NCBI GenBank assembly: GCA_031386665.1
Contig: JANNCN010000225.1
Location: 1 to 64,000 of the forward strand
Length of the DNA: 64,000 nt
From: JANYCG01 sp031386665
Lineage (GTDB): Bacteria; Pseudomonadota; Gammaproteobacteria; Burkholderiales; Burkholderiaceae_C
Reading direction: 5' to 3'
Shown here: positions 21,050 through 30,058 of the stretch, piece by piece
Layout: each line of letters opens with the position of its first letter
Position numbering within the stretch: position 1 is the first letter of the stretch
Position numbers and translations under genes: made by a program
The notes under the pieces: model-generated
The model's database searches: none
What the model was told of the DNA's origin: nothing
The model's input: only the letters and a program-made list of their open reading frames with translations

Positions 21050-22033
21050 CTACAAATTACGCGCCAAGCTCACTGCAAGGGCAGACCCTTTGCCCACAAC
21101 AGCACACCATGTGCGCAGCAACCAGCCAAGCGGGCTGTCAACCTGATGGCGCATAGCTTCGTCCCTGTGCTCGCACTCGTCGGCTTGGCAGGTCTTTAGC
21201 AGGGTATGCAGGTCAAGTTTGGTAACTCCTGCCCCCTTTTCCTCTTGGTGCTGGCCATGGTCGTCTTTGGCCCAAGGCTTGTTCAATGCGTTGCAACTTT
21301 CTAGCTTGTCGATTTGGTGCTGGTAGTGTTGATTTACGAAAGTCTCGACCGCTGCAATAGTGGCGTACACCGCGCGTGGCCCAAACAAAGCAGGTAGTGC
21401 GCCGGTCAAAAAACCTGCAATGCGCCAACCCAACAGCAGGCGGCTTCGCTGTGACCAAGGCAATATATCCTCGATCTTGTCTAAGTGAGACTGCTCCGTT
21501 GCCAGGTGGCGGCTGGCAAATTCGCGCACTCCACTGTCAGTAGACACCGCCAGCAACCCTCTGTAGATCCACACCGCGCCCAGCTCGCCAGCGTGATCTG
21601 AACGCAGATCGCCGACCCACTGCGCGGACACTCGGGGCGCATCAAACGCACTGGCGGCTTTTTGCATGGCAGGCCGCGCTTTCAGGAAGCCGCGGTAAAG
21701 CAGTTCGAGCAAGGCAGTGGCGCCTGGCAAGCTTGCCAGGCGCGCCAGCCACCTCCAGCCGGGCAACACCGACCAGAGCGCAACAAACGCGACGGCCCCA
21801 CTCAGCATTTGGCCGTTGCCGCGTTGAATGTGAAAGCGTGCGAGGTAAGTCGATTGGCTGCCTCCCAAGGGCAGTGAAGGCTGCGGGAGGCTGACATCCA
21901 GCCATTGCAGTGGCGGGCCATCGTTAAGTGGCTTCAGGCTGCGGTACACGCCCACCTCCCGGCGACACAACGGGCAAGAACCGTCAAAAAGCACGGTAAG
22001 ACTCTCGCAAGATTCTTGAGGCAATTTTGTCAT
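21050..22033 (-). CDS. fusion of DCC thiol-disulfide domain and COQ7-type di-iron hydroxylase
   Basis: Residues about 10-125 are a DUF393/DCC domain with the CxxC site in LFDGSCPLCRREVGVYR. Residues about 140-327 are a COQ7-like ferritin-fold domain. Its iron ligands are visible: Glu in DHAGELGAVWIYRG, ExxH in ATEQSHLDKIE, Glu in AAVETFVNQHY, and Glu/ExxH in DECEHRDEA. COQ7 hydroxylates demethoxyubiquinone in ubiquinone synthesis. A DCC domain may supply or sense thiol redox; that is inference. It is convergent with the CMD gene. Confidence 0.88.
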   Translation of the reverse strand: MTKLPQESCESLTVLFDGSCPLCRREVGVYRSLKPLNDGPPLQWLDVSLPQPSLPLGGSQSTYLARFHIQRGNGQMLSGAVAFVALWSVLPGWRWLARLASLPGATALLELLYRGFLKARPAMQKAASAFDAPRVSAQWVGDLRSDHAGELGAVWIYRGLLAVSTDSGVREFASRHLATEQSHLDKIEDILPWSQRSRLLLGWRIAGFLTGALPALFGPRAVYATIAAVETFVNQHYQHQIDKLESCNALNKPWAKDDHGQHQEEKGAGVTKLDLHTLLKTCQADECEHRDEAMRHQVDSPLGWLLRTWCAVVGKGSALAVSLARNL

Positions 22034-22178
22034 GCCAGAGATGGTGCCAGACTGCTCACGCGCGCGTTGACACGGGGCTCATTCGCCACGCGGTGGCATG
22101 GGCATTTGTTAAAGTTTTGTCCTGGTACCCAAAAAATCTAACAGATGCGGGCCAGACGTGAACTCCCGCTAATGGGTT

Positions 22179-22661
22179 TCAAGGGGCAATGACCGTAAGC
22201 TTGGGAAAATAAGTTTTGTAACGCTCGGCATCGCGCGTTAGCAGTTGCAAATGACTAACCAGCGCGTGCGCACCGATATAAAAATCAGGCATGGGCGAGC
22301 TTTTGGCACCCATCGATTGGCGGTAAATTTTGAAAGCCTGGCCAGCCAAAAAAGCGGCGTCCCAGGGCAGGGCGGCGCGCACCAGGGGCAGGCCAGAAAG
22401 TGCCGCTTCGAGATCATTGGCCGTCTCAAACCGGGGGCTGATTTCAGCCAAGATGATCGGGTTGATGACCAACGGCGCTTGCTGACCCAGCACATCGAGC
22501 TGGTTAAGTGACCAATCCGCCCAGGTTGGGTCGTCGGCCAACACGTCAATCAGGATGCAGCTGTCAACCAAAGTGCCGTCCAGGGCAGGTTGGCTCAAAT
22601 AGTGAGCGTCGGGCTCCCGAACCTCGTGCGTGGCGGCAACACGGCCAGATGCTGTGGCCAC
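22179..22661 (-). CDS. PIN-domain toxin of a VapBC-like pair
   Basis: This is a PIN-fold nuclease with the usual acidic residues: Asp in LVDSCILIDVL, Glu in IILAEISPRF, Asp in MPDFYIGAHA and Asp in LTRDAERY. VapC toxins cut tRNA or rRNA; the target here is unknown. The protein carries about 25 extra residues before the PIN fold, so the start at 22661 may be too early. It starts 3 bases after the antitoxin stop, the usual antitoxin-toxin order. Confidence 0.85.
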   Translation of the reverse strand: MATASGRVAATHEVREPDAHYLSQPALDGTLVDSCILIDVLADDPTWADWSLNQLDVLGQQAPLVINPIILAEISPRFETANDLEAALSGLPLVRAALPWDAAFLAGQAFKIYRQSMGAKSSPMPDFYIGAHALVSHLQLLTRDAERYKTYFPKLTVIAP

Positions 22662-22664
22662 AAT

Positions 22665-22904
22665 TCAGCCCCTTAAAAAAGCCATGAACTCGTTGGTGCC
22701 CATGCCTTTGAATTGCGTCGCGTTGGCGCTTCCACGCACGCGCTCGAACGCAGTGCGCAAGCTGGGGGCCGCTTGCACCACCGGGCGTATCACCACCTCG
22801 CCTGAGGCGCGGACTTCAAACTCAACCTCGGTGTGCGGGTACAGATGCGCCTGCTCACGCACCGCCTGTGGAATTGTCACCTGGCCTTTGCTGGTGATTT
22901 TCAT
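22665..22904 (-). CDS. AbrB/SpoVT-type antitoxin
   Basis: This 79-residue protein has an N-terminal swapped-hairpin AbrB DNA-binding domain (MKITSKGQVTIPQAVREQAH). Its C-terminal tail presumably wraps the PIN toxin. It precedes the toxin gene, and AAGGTAAGAATTC upstream serves as ribosome binding site. Near 22910-22934 the TTCTTACTTT-like inverted sequence (TTCTTACCTT...AAGTAAGAA) is a candidate autoregulation operator. Confidence 0.87.
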   Translation of the reverse strand: MKITSKGQVTIPQAVREQAHLYPHTEVEFEVRASGEVVIRPVVQAAPSLRTAFERVRGSANATQFKGMGTNEFMAFLRG

Positions 22905-23126
22905 GAATTCTTACCTTTTAAAGTAAGAATCTTACCAAAAATGATGCGTGCGGGCTAGGTGATTCAGTTTTGAGTGCTGAAAAAGGTCAAAAACCAAGCA
23001 AAAGTCGCTTTTTAATGATGAAACTGATGTTTGTTGCACTGTTGGTGAACTCTTGGGTCATGTAGTATTTATTCCAATGCAAGCCGAATCGGTTGCCACC
23101 CAAGGTCAACCTAAGGAGGAATTCTG

Positions 23127-24791
23127 TTGGTTGAAGAAAATGCGCTGTTGCGCCTGGTTTTGGAGGAGCTTCCCCATGGGTTTTGCATGTTCGATGGGCA
23201 GGATCGCTTGGTGCTGGCCAACCGCCGCTACGCCGAACTGTGGGGAATTCCCGAGCTGCTCACCCAACCTGGCACCGCCTTCAAGACCATCATGGCGGCG
23301 TCCACAGTGGACCAAAACCAGCAAACGGGTTTAAAAGCGATGCCGCCCGCGGGCTGGTCTGGTGTGCACGTGCGCGAGTGGACGCTGACAGACGGTCGAA
23401 TCATTCAGGTCACGGTGACCCGGTTGCCCGATGCCAGCACGATTGCTTTGCATGAAGATATTACCGAACGCAGGCGCTCCCAAGAGCAAGTGGTTTACCT
23501 GGCGGGGCACGACCAACTGACTGGTCTGCTCAATTTGGCGGCTATGCACGGCGTGTTTGAGGAGTTGCTAGCCCGCAACGGCGCTGGCGACGAGTTCGCC
23601 GTGCTGTGTCTGGATTTGGACAAGTTCAAGCGGGTGAACGACAGTTTTGGCCATGCTGTGGGAGATAGGCTGTTGGCGCAAGTGGCCATGCGCATTCAGT
23701 CGTGTTTGCATCACGACGAGCAGGTGGCAAGGCTGGGAGGTGATGAATTTTTGATTCTTCAGTGTGGCGCAAGCCAACCCGAAAGCTCAAAAACCCTGGC
23801 CAAGCGGGTGATTGCTGCGTTGAGTGAGCCCTTCAATCTGGGCAGCAGCGTGGCGCAAATCGGCGTGAGTGTGGGTATTGCCATCGCGCCCTTTGATGGC
23901 ACTCGCCCGGATGATTTGCTAAAAAATGCCGACTTGGCACTGTACCGGGCCAAAGCTGACGGGCGCGGCACTTGGCGCTACTTTGAACCCCCAATGAACG
24001 CCAAAGCCGAGGCAAGGCGGGCTTTGGAGGCGGACTTGCGGGTGGCACTTGCGCAAGGCCAGCTGCATCTGGCGTACCAGCCCCAGGTCAGTTTGCTGAC
24101 CCGCAAAGTCACAGGCGCAGAAGCACTTTTGCGTTGGCAGCACCCCAAGCGCGGCAACATTTCCCCGGTTGAGTTCATTGGGTTGGCAGAAGAAACTGGG
24201 TTGATTATTGACATTGGCCGGTGGGTGCTGGCGCAGGCCTGTTTGGACGCGATGCGGTGGCCAGCCAGCGTGCGTGTGGCCGTCAACGTGTCTGCCGTTC
24301 AATTTGCGCAAGGTAATTTGCTGCGCGATGTGGGCAATGCCTTGGCGGGCGCTGGCTTGCCAGCGGATCGGTTAGAGATCGAAATCACCGAGTCGGTGCT
24401 GATGCAGGATGAAAAGCAAAGCCTGGCCCTGATCACCGAACTGCGCGATTTGGGCGTTTTCATGGCTTTGGATGACTTTGGCACCGGTTTTTCGTCGTTG
24501 AGCTATTTGCTTAGCTTTCCTTTGCACCGCCTCAAAATTGACCGCTCATTTGTGCAAAACGTTGACACCAACCAAAACGCGCGGTCGATTGTTCGGGCGA
24601 TTGCCGGGCTTGGGAATAACTTGGGCTTGGCCACCACGGTGGAAGGCGTTGAAACTCTGGAGCAACTCAAAGTAGTGCGCAGCGAAGGCTGCACAGAGGT
24701 GCAGGGCTTCTTGTTCAGTCAGCCGTGTCCTGGTCAAGAATTGCTTGACCTGATACATAATTTGAACAACACACCCATTTGGCGGGCCTAG
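23127..24791 (+). CDS. PAS-GGDEF-EAL c-di-GMP signalling protein
   Basis: Residues about 10-115 are a PAS domain (LPHGFCMFDGQDRLVLANRR). Residues about 125-290 form a diguanylate cyclase domain with an intact GGDEF site (VARLGGDEFLIL). Residues about 300-545 form an EAL phosphodiesterase domain with GAEALLRW and ALDDFGTGFSSLSYL. Both catalytic motifs look intact. The start is a TTG at 23127, fixed by the strong ribosome binding site AAGGAGG 7 bases upstream. No membrane segment is seen. The BLUF gene follows after 13 bases. Confidence 0.93.
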   Translation: MVEENALLRLVLEELPHGFCMFDGQDRLVLANRRYAELWGIPELLTQPGTAFKTIMAASTVDQNQQTGLKAMPPAGWSGVHVREWTLTDGRIIQVTVTRLPDASTIALHEDITERRRSQEQVVYLAGHDQLTGLLNLAAMHGVFEELLARNGAGDEFAVLCLDLDKFKRVNDSFGHAVGDRLLAQVAMRIQSCLHHDEQVARLGGDEFLILQCGASQPESSKTLAKRVIAALSEPFNLGSSVAQIGVSVGIAIAPFDGTRPDDLLKNADLALYRAKADGRGTWRYFEPPMNAKAEARRALEADLRVALAQGQLHLAYQPQVSLLTRKVTGAEALLRWQHPKRGNISPVEFIGLAEETGLIIDIGRWVLAQACLDAMRWPASVRVAVNVSAVQFAQGNLLRDVGNALAGAGLPADRLEIEITESVLMQDEKQSLALITELRDLGVFMALDDFGTGFSSLSYLLSFPLHRLKIDRSFVQNVDTNQNARSIVRAIAGLGNNLGLATTVEGVETLEQLKVVRSEGCTEVQGFLFSQPCPGQELLDLIHNLNNTPIWRA

Positions 24792-24804
24792 GAGGAAATG
24801 CCGT

Positions 24805-25236
24805 ATGTTTGAGCAGGTCGTTTATGTCAGCAAAGCCTTGCCTGGCATAGACGCGTCGGGTGTTTACGACATCGTGCGCGTTTCCAACAATCGCAACAGT
24901 CAATTCGGTTTGACGGGCATGCTGATTCACCTGGATGGCTATTTTTTGCAGGTTCTTGAGGGGGAAGCCCGCGTTCTGCGCCAGCGCTTTGACTACATTC
25001 GGGGCGACATGCGCCACACCGATGTCGAAGTGCGCCGGTATTTGCCGCAAGCTGAACTGAGCTTTCCTGAGGAATGGATGTCTTTGCGCGACGGAGCAGC
25101 CATCGACGACTCCATCAAAGAGGCGTTTGGCTATCTGCCAGGGTTTCCGGTCGCCCGTTTTGATGCCGACAAATTAGTGTTTTTCGCCTTGGCCTGCTAC
25201 CGCCCTTACCGGCCCACAGCACCCGCCACGATTTGA
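24805..25236 (+). CDS. BLUF-domain blue-light sensor
   Basis: This is a short protein of 143 residues, nearly all BLUF domain. The flavin-binding residues match AppA spacing exactly: Tyr7, Asn31 and Gln49 (Tyr21, Asn45 and Gln63 in AppA), in SNNRNSQFGLTGMLIHLDG and YFLQVLEG. A Trp follows in FPEEWMSLRDG. It has no fused output domain. AGGAGG overlapping the upstream stop codon couples its translation to the GGDEF-EAL gene, which is the probable signalling partner. Confidence 0.93.
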   Translation: MFEQVVYVSKALPGIDASGVYDIVRVSNNRNSQFGLTGMLIHLDGYFLQVLEGEARVLRQRFDYIRGDMRHTDVEVRRYLPQAELSFPEEWMSLRDGAAIDDSIKEAFGYLPGFPVARFDADKLVFFALACYRPYRPTAPATI

Positions 25237-25266
25237 AATCAGCCGCGGCTCGCTCGCTGATTCTGC

Positions 25267-27183
25267 TCAATCCGGTAGCTTGGCCGCGTCCACCACCGCA
25301 AAGTTGCCCATAAACCGGTCCAGCAGACCAAAAAACGTCGCCATCAGCAGGGCATTGCCTTCAATTTTGAGCCTGCCCTCTGTCACCGCCTGCATGGGTG
25401 GCAATTGCTGCTGCAGCATCGCTTCCAGCGTTTTGCGGCTCAGCGCCAGCGACACATCGGCACCGGGTTTGGCATCTTTTTCAATGCTGCTCAATGCGCC
25501 GTTCGATAAATTGACCAGCCAATGCTCGCCCAAATCAGTGAAGTGCCAAGCCATGGTGAACGCCTGACCGCCGGCCTTGGACGCGTTCAGGCGAATAGCC
25601 AGGGCGTCAAACAGCATGGCGTTAGTCAGACCCGTGATCAGCGAGTTGCTCATCACACCGCCGGGTAGTGGCGGGCCGTTGCGGTACTCGTGCGCGCCGA
25701 GCAAATAGGCGTTGCGCCAAGTGGCAGATTCAGCCTGAAAACCCATTTGCTCCAGCGCATTCGCCGCCAGTGCCCGGGCACCCGCGTGCTCGGGCTCGGC
25801 GTACACGGCGTGCTTCATCACTTCGGCCACCCAGCGGTATTCGCCTTTGTCAAAGTCGCTTTGGGCGCGTTGCATGACCTGAGCCATGCCGCCCATGTAG
25901 TCAATGTACTTTTGCGCAGCGGGCACCGGCGGCAGGCTGTGCAAGTTGGCCGGGTGCGCGTCATACCAGCTTAAATACCGCTGGTAAACGGCTTTCACGT
26001 TGTGTGACACCGTGCCATAGTAGCCCCGGGCGTGCCAGCGTTTGGACAGGCCTTCGGGCAGCTTCATTACTTCCGCAATTTCAGCGGGCTTCAAGCCGTG
26101 ACTCATCATGCGCACGGTTTGGTCGTGCAGCACGCGGTACAAGTCGCGCTGCTCGCTCAAAAAAGTGCAAACCCGGGCGTTGCCCCACATCGGCCAATGG
26201 TGCTGCGCCAGCACCACGTCGCTGCGCGGGCCGTAACGGTGCAGCGCCACATGCAAGTACTTGGACCACGCCAATGAATCGCGCACGGCAGCACCGCGCA
26301 GCGGGCACAGGTTATGCAGCGTGTGGGTGGCGTTTTCAGCCAGGTTCAGCGCCCGCTCACCGGGGAAGAAAAAGTGCATTTCGCTGGGGGCTTCCGTTTC
26401 GGGCGTCAGTTGAAACTCAATCTCCACACCGTCAATCACATGCACCTCGTGCTCTTTTTCAATGGTCTGGGTGGGCGCAAACAGGCTGGGGCGGCCAAAC
26501 GGCATGGTCTTGCCCAACCCCGCATCCACTTGGCCCAGCGGCCCTTTGGGCAGCGTGTGGCCAAACTGAAATTGTGCGCGTCTGAGCATGGGCACGCCAC
26601 CCACCACGTTTTCTGCCACCGCGTGGTGCATAAAGCCAGACGGCGCAATGATGTTGACCTCACCCGCATCCACCTGCGCCTGCGTGCACAGGCCCGCGAC
26701 ACCACCAAAGTGGTCGCCATGGCTGTGGCTGTACATGATGGTGTGCAGCCTGCGCTTCGCATCTGGGTCGCGGTGCTTGCGGTACAGCGCCAGCGCGGCG
26801 GCGGCGGTGTCGGGCACAGTCAGCGCATCCAGCGCAATCAAGCCCGTATCGCCTTCAATGAAAGTGATGTTGGCAATGTCATAGCCGCGCACTTGGTACA
26901 TGCGCTCTGTCACCTTAAACAGACCATGAATTCGGTTTAGCCGCGCTTGGCGCCACAAGCTGGGGTTGACCGTGTCGGCCGATTTTTCATCTTCCAAAAA
27001 GCCGTAGCCCCCCAAGCTCCAAACTGGTTTTCCATTGGCGTTTTTGATCTCCCCGCCTTCAATGGTACCCAGCAGCCCGCGCTGCGCATCGGCCCAGTCC
27101 TCGCTGTCAGCCGGGTTCGGCTCATCAGGCAATTCAGACGCAATCAGGCGGTGAAAATCCAGAGTGGGTTGGTAGGCGCGCAT
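25267..27183 (-). CDS. alkylsulfatase of the SdsA1/BDS1 type
   Basis: The N-terminal metallo-beta-lactamase domain (about residues 100-330) carries the zinc motif HSHGDHFGG. It is followed by an alkylsulfatase dimerisation domain (about 370-500) and an SCP2-like C-terminal domain (about 510-635). This matches enzymes that release sulfate from alkyl sulfates such as dodecyl sulfate. No signal peptide is seen at MRAYQPTLDFH, so the protein is probably cytoplasmic, unlike secreted SdsA1. It is convergent with the BLUF gene. Confidence 0.93.
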   Translation of the reverse strand: MRAYQPTLDFHRLIASELPDEPNPADSEDWADAQRGLLGTIEGGEIKNANGKPVWSLGGYGFLEDEKSADTVNPSLWRQARLNRIHGLFKVTERMYQVRGYDIANITFIEGDTGLIALDALTVPDTAAAALALYRKHRDPDAKRRLHTIMYSHSHGDHFGGVAGLCTQAQVDAGEVNIIAPSGFMHHAVAENVVGGVPMLRRAQFQFGHTLPKGPLGQVDAGLGKTMPFGRPSLFAPTQTIEKEHEVHVIDGVEIEFQLTPETEAPSEMHFFFPGERALNLAENATHTLHNLCPLRGAAVRDSLAWSKYLHVALHRYGPRSDVVLAQHHWPMWGNARVCTFLSEQRDLYRVLHDQTVRMMSHGLKPAEIAEVMKLPEGLSKRWHARGYYGTVSHNVKAVYQRYLSWYDAHPANLHSLPPVPAAQKYIDYMGGMAQVMQRAQSDFDKGEYRWVAEVMKHAVYAEPEHAGARALAANALEQMGFQAESATWRNAYLLGAHEYRNGPPLPGGVMSNSLITGLTNAMLFDALAIRLNASKAGGQAFTMAWHFTDLGEHWLVNLSNGALSSIEKDAKPGADVSLALSRKTLEAMLQQQLPPMQAVTEGRLKIEGNALLMATFFGLLDRFMGNFAVVDAAKLPD

Positions 27184-27353
27184 GGGCTTGTCTTTCAGTT
27201 TTGTTGTGTTTTGTTTTGCGGGCGGCTTGCGCCGCTAAATGGGCGGGCTGCAAAACATTCTAGAGACGCGGCGGGCAATTTTTGTACGCGGGCGCGACAC
27301 GGGATGCAGTTTTAGGGCGGTTTTGGTCGATTTAAGGCAAATTTGACTAAAAC

Positions 27354-27464
27354 ATACCCAATTTGGGTATTTAAAGTCGATTTTGAGTGGTTTTGGCCAA
27401 ATTGTGAATCAAATTGGCCTATAGATCTCGAATTTATTCAATAGTTTGCTATAAATAATATAGC
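27354..27464 (+). repeat. modular AT-rich repeat, copy II
   Basis: The head is the palindrome ATACCCAA-T-TTGGGTAT at 27354-27370. After a spacer comes the body GGCCTATAGATCTCGAATT, then TATTCAATAGTTTGCTATAA and ATAATATAGC. It fills the 360-bp gap between the alkylsulfatase and the next plus-strand gene, in which I see nothing else. The same palindrome is the head of the copy inside the HlyD-like gene (59607-59708). Confidence 0.88.
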
Positions 27465-27547
27465 GTTTGGATTGTCAGGGTTCCCCGGTTAAAGTGTTCC
27501 TTAAAGTCGCTTAACCCGTTCACATTGCCCAAATCCATCCCGCCACG

Positions 27548-28105
27548 ATGACAAACCCTAAAGCTGCCGAGCCCAAAGCCAAAGTAATCGATGCTAAAGC
27601 CCTGGCGGACGATGGCGATTGGCTGGGGTATGGCGCGTATGCGGATGCGCTGTGGGGGCGCATTCAGACGTCCCTTGTTAAAGCCAATAAAGACCTGGCG
27701 CAGGCGAGGGCCCTGATCGACTATTTGCTGGACAACGATGGCGATGAGCTGATTCGCACCTGGGAAGATGTGGTGGGCCGTGGGCCAGGCTGGACACGAC
27801 CGCTGTTGGCAGGTTGGCGCGCGTTGGAAAAGGCGCTCCCCAAGTTGGACTTCACTGAGCGGTTGCGTCTGGCCTTGCTTGACCGCGATGGGCGATCAGC
27901 ATTGGCAAGGTCGCCTATGAACGGAGAGTTCAATGGCATAATATCAAGGATACTATTTTTAACAAATGATATCTCTGGAGATTCTGCCTATTATGCAAAT
28001 TCAAGAAGCAACCGTCTCCCTGTGGGGCAAATCCACCGCCATTCGCATTCCAGCAGCCATTGTCAAGAAGTCGGCGCTCAAGGTCGGGCAGTCCGTGCGC
28101 ATTGA
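27548..28105 (+). CDS. hypothetical protein, possibly a truncated gene
   Basis: I do not recognise this family. The first about 120 residues read as a real protein (DDGDWLGYGAYADALWGRI, then RALIDYLLDNDGDELIRTWE). The last about 60 residues after NGEFNGII have a different composition and overlap the antitoxin gene at 27993 by more than 110 bases in another frame. This looks like a gene whose 3' end was lost when the MazEF pair was inserted, now running to a chance stop. Confidence 0.5.
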   Translation: MTNPKAAEPKAKVIDAKALADDGDWLGYGAYADALWGRIQTSLVKANKDLAQARALIDYLLDNDGDELIRTWEDVVGRGPGWTRPLLAGWRALEKALPKLDFTERLRLALLDRDGRSALARSPMNGEFNGIISRILFLTNDISGDSAYYANSRSNRLPVGQIHRHSHSSSHCQEVGAQGRAVRAH

Positions 28106-28250
28106 AAATGCGAGTGATGGCAGCATCACGATTCGGCCCGTTTTGGAGCGGCCGAATTTGGACGATCTGCTGGCCGCTGTAACCGCTGGCAACCTGCCTG
28201 ATGAAGGCGATTTTGCTTGGGGCAAGCCAGTTGGGTCTGAGGCATGGTGA
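27993..28250 (+). CDS. mazE: MazE/AbrB-type antitoxin
   Basis: This 85-residue protein opens with the MazE-like fold MQIQEATVSLWGKSTAIRIP, followed by AAIVKKSALKVGQSVRIEN. It should bind operator DNA and neutralise the toxin encoded next. The ATG at 27993 is chosen because the fold starts there. GGAG lies 13 bases upstream, which is rather far. Its stop overlaps the toxin start (ATGGTGA). Confidence 0.88.
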   Translation: MQIQEATVSLWGKSTAIRIPAAIVKKSALKVGQSVRIENASDGSITIRPVLERPNLDDLLAAVTAGNLPDEGDFAWGKPVGSEAW

Positions 28251-28663
28251 CTCCGGCTGGTACCAGCGCGGGGGTCGGCGGCAAACCCCTCAAAGGCGTT
28301 GCCAAAGCCGGTGTTAAGGCGGGCAACAAATCAGCACCGCAGCAGGGCGAGATTGTCTGGATCGACTTTGACCCCCAAAGCGGGCACGAGCAAGCGGGTC
28401 ATCGCCCCGCTTTAGTGATTTCAAAAACTGCTTACAACCAACGAATTGGCCGCGCGTTTGTGTGTCCCATCACGTCCAAGGTCAAGGGTTATCCTTTTGA
28501 GGTGGCGGTCAGCACCAAGTCCGTGACTGGCGTGGTGTTAAGTGACCATTTAAAGAATGTCGACTGGGTGGCCCGCGGGACGACCATGACAGGAGAATTT
28601 GTGTCTATCGCCGCGCTTCAAAGTGTTTGGGGTTTGGTCGAAAGCATTGTGGATATCTCCTGA
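28244..28663 (+). CDS. mazF: MazF-type endoribonuclease toxin
   Basis: The conserved core GEIVWIDFDPQSGHEQAGHR followed by PALVIS is the MazF/PemK signature. Later come AFVCPITSKVKGYPFEV and VLSDHLKNVDW, typical of the ChpB/MazF group. Family members cut mRNA at short motifs. The N-terminus carries about 30 extra residues (from MVTPAGTSAGVGG to NKSAPQ) not usual in MazF. The ATG overlaps the antitoxin stop, so translation is coupled. Confidence 0.92.
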   Translation: MVTPAGTSAGVGGKPLKGVAKAGVKAGNKSAPQQGEIVWIDFDPQSGHEQAGHRPALVISKTAYNQRIGRAFVCPITSKVKGYPFEVAVSTKSVTGVVLSDHLKNVDWVARGTTMTGEFVSIAALQSVWGLVESIVDIS

Positions 28664-28670
28664 ACGGCGC

Positions 28671-29930
28671 CTATTTCACTTCGCCTGCCACCCCATGCGT
28701 CCTGAAATGCCAAATTGCCAACCCCAGTGACACAGTCTGCAACACCGCGCAAAAGTAAAACGGAGCGCCAATGCGCCAGTCGCCCTGGGGCAGGTGCGAC
28801 ACGACGGCCAGCAGGGGGGCGCCGATGATGGGGGCGGCCACGGCCATCAGGCTGTTCAGGGCGCTGACGGCACCTAGCGTTTGGCCTTGGCTTTTGGCAT
28901 CTGCCGCGCTGGAGATCATGCTTTGAACCGACGCGGTGACGGTGTTGCCCAACAGATTGCAGGCGATGATGGCGAACATCATCCAGCCTTCAGTAGCGGC
29001 TCCCCACAGGGCGTAGGCCAGGGCACTTGAAATCAGCCCGATGATGGTCAGGCGCTGCGGCGCAAAGCGTTTAAGCAGTGGCCCCAGTAGCACGCCTTGC
29101 ACCAAAACCGCCATCACGCCCACCGCAGCCAAAGACCAACCGTTTTGCATCGGCCCCCAGCCAAATTTGAAGGTCGTGTACAACACCCAGCAGGTGTACA
29201 AAATGAACTGCGCCAAGCCGCTGAACGCCACCACGCCCACCAACGCGCCCACGCCTTTGAGTTGTGACAAAGTCACCAAAGCGCTGAACGGGTTGGCCGC
29301 CCGCCAGCTGAAGGTCTTGCGCTGTGCGGCAGGCAAAGATTCAGGCAAAACAAAGTAGCCGTAAAGCAGGTTCAGCACGGTCAAGCCACCAGCTGCAAAA
29401 AATGGCAATTGCAGGTCTATTGCGCCTAGCAGCCCGCCCATGACCGGGCCGATGATGAAGCCCAGGCCCATCATCGCGCCCAACAGGCCAAAGCGTTTGG
29501 CGCGCTGCTCGGGTTCGGTGATGTCGGCCACATAGGCGTTGGCCACTGCTGCGTTGGCCTGCATGGCCCCCGCGACAATGCGCACGGCCACCAACACCCA
29601 CAAGGCCGTGGCCATGGCCGTGCCAAAAAAGCTGATGCCCAAACCCATGAACCCCAGCAGCAGCACTGGGCGGCGACCATAACGGTCTGACAAAGCACCC
29701 AAAATCGGCGATGACACCAGGTTAGCCAAGCCAAAGGCGAGGGCGACGATTCCGTACCAATAGGCTTGGTCGGCTTGCGAGCCGCTGAATTTGCCCACCA
29801 AGGGCGGCAGCACGGGAATGATCAGGCCAATCGCCAGCATGTCGATCAGCACGGTGATCATGATGAAGGGCATGGCTGCGGCGCGCCGGGCCGGGGTGGG
29901 AGCGGGGCGCGAGGTAGAGGCTTGAGACAT
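28671..29930 (-). CDS. MFS transporter of the Tet(A)-like group
   Basis: This 419-residue protein has twelve predicted membrane helices. The MFS motif between helices 2 and 3 is visible as GALSDRYGRRPVLLLG, and motif C is in GFIIGPVMGGLLG. The start MPFIMITVLIDMLAIGLIIP is close to tetracycline/H+ antiporters. Homologues are often annotated as tetracycline exporters but may carry other compounds. It is convergent with the MazF gene, 7 bases apart. Confidence 0.9.
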   Translation of the reverse strand: MSQASTSRPAPTPARRAAAMPFIMITVLIDMLAIGLIIPVLPPLVGKFSGSQADQAYWYGIVALAFGLANLVSSPILGALSDRYGRRPVLLLGFMGLGISFFGTAMATALWVLVAVRIVAGAMQANAAVANAYVADITEPEQRAKRFGLLGAMMGLGFIIGPVMGGLLGAIDLQLPFFAAGGLTVLNLLYGYFVLPESLPAAQRKTFSWRAANPFSALVTLSQLKGVGALVGVVAFSGLAQFILYTCWVLYTTFKFGWGPMQNGWSLAAVGVMAVLVQGVLLGPLLKRFAPQRLTIIGLISSALAYALWGAATEGWMMFAIIACNLLGNTVTASVQSMISSAADAKSQGQTLGAVSALNSLMAVAAPIIGAPLLAVVSHLPQGDWRIGAPFYFCAVLQTVSLGLAIWHFRTHGVAGEVK

Positions 29931-30058
29931 TCGGCAGATTATCCGGCCCTTACCTGATTTGGGTGGAGCGCGGGCCTATCTGGCGGCATATTCGGATGCT
30001 CGTGCGTCAGCTCCGGCGCAGGCGCACAGCCCAAATGCCCCCCAAGTGCAGGCTTTGC

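Noticed and set aside
27548..28105. A third toxin-antitoxin component upstream of MazEF
   Set aside because: The overlap with MazE and changed tail composition fit a truncated unrelated gene better than a functional partner.
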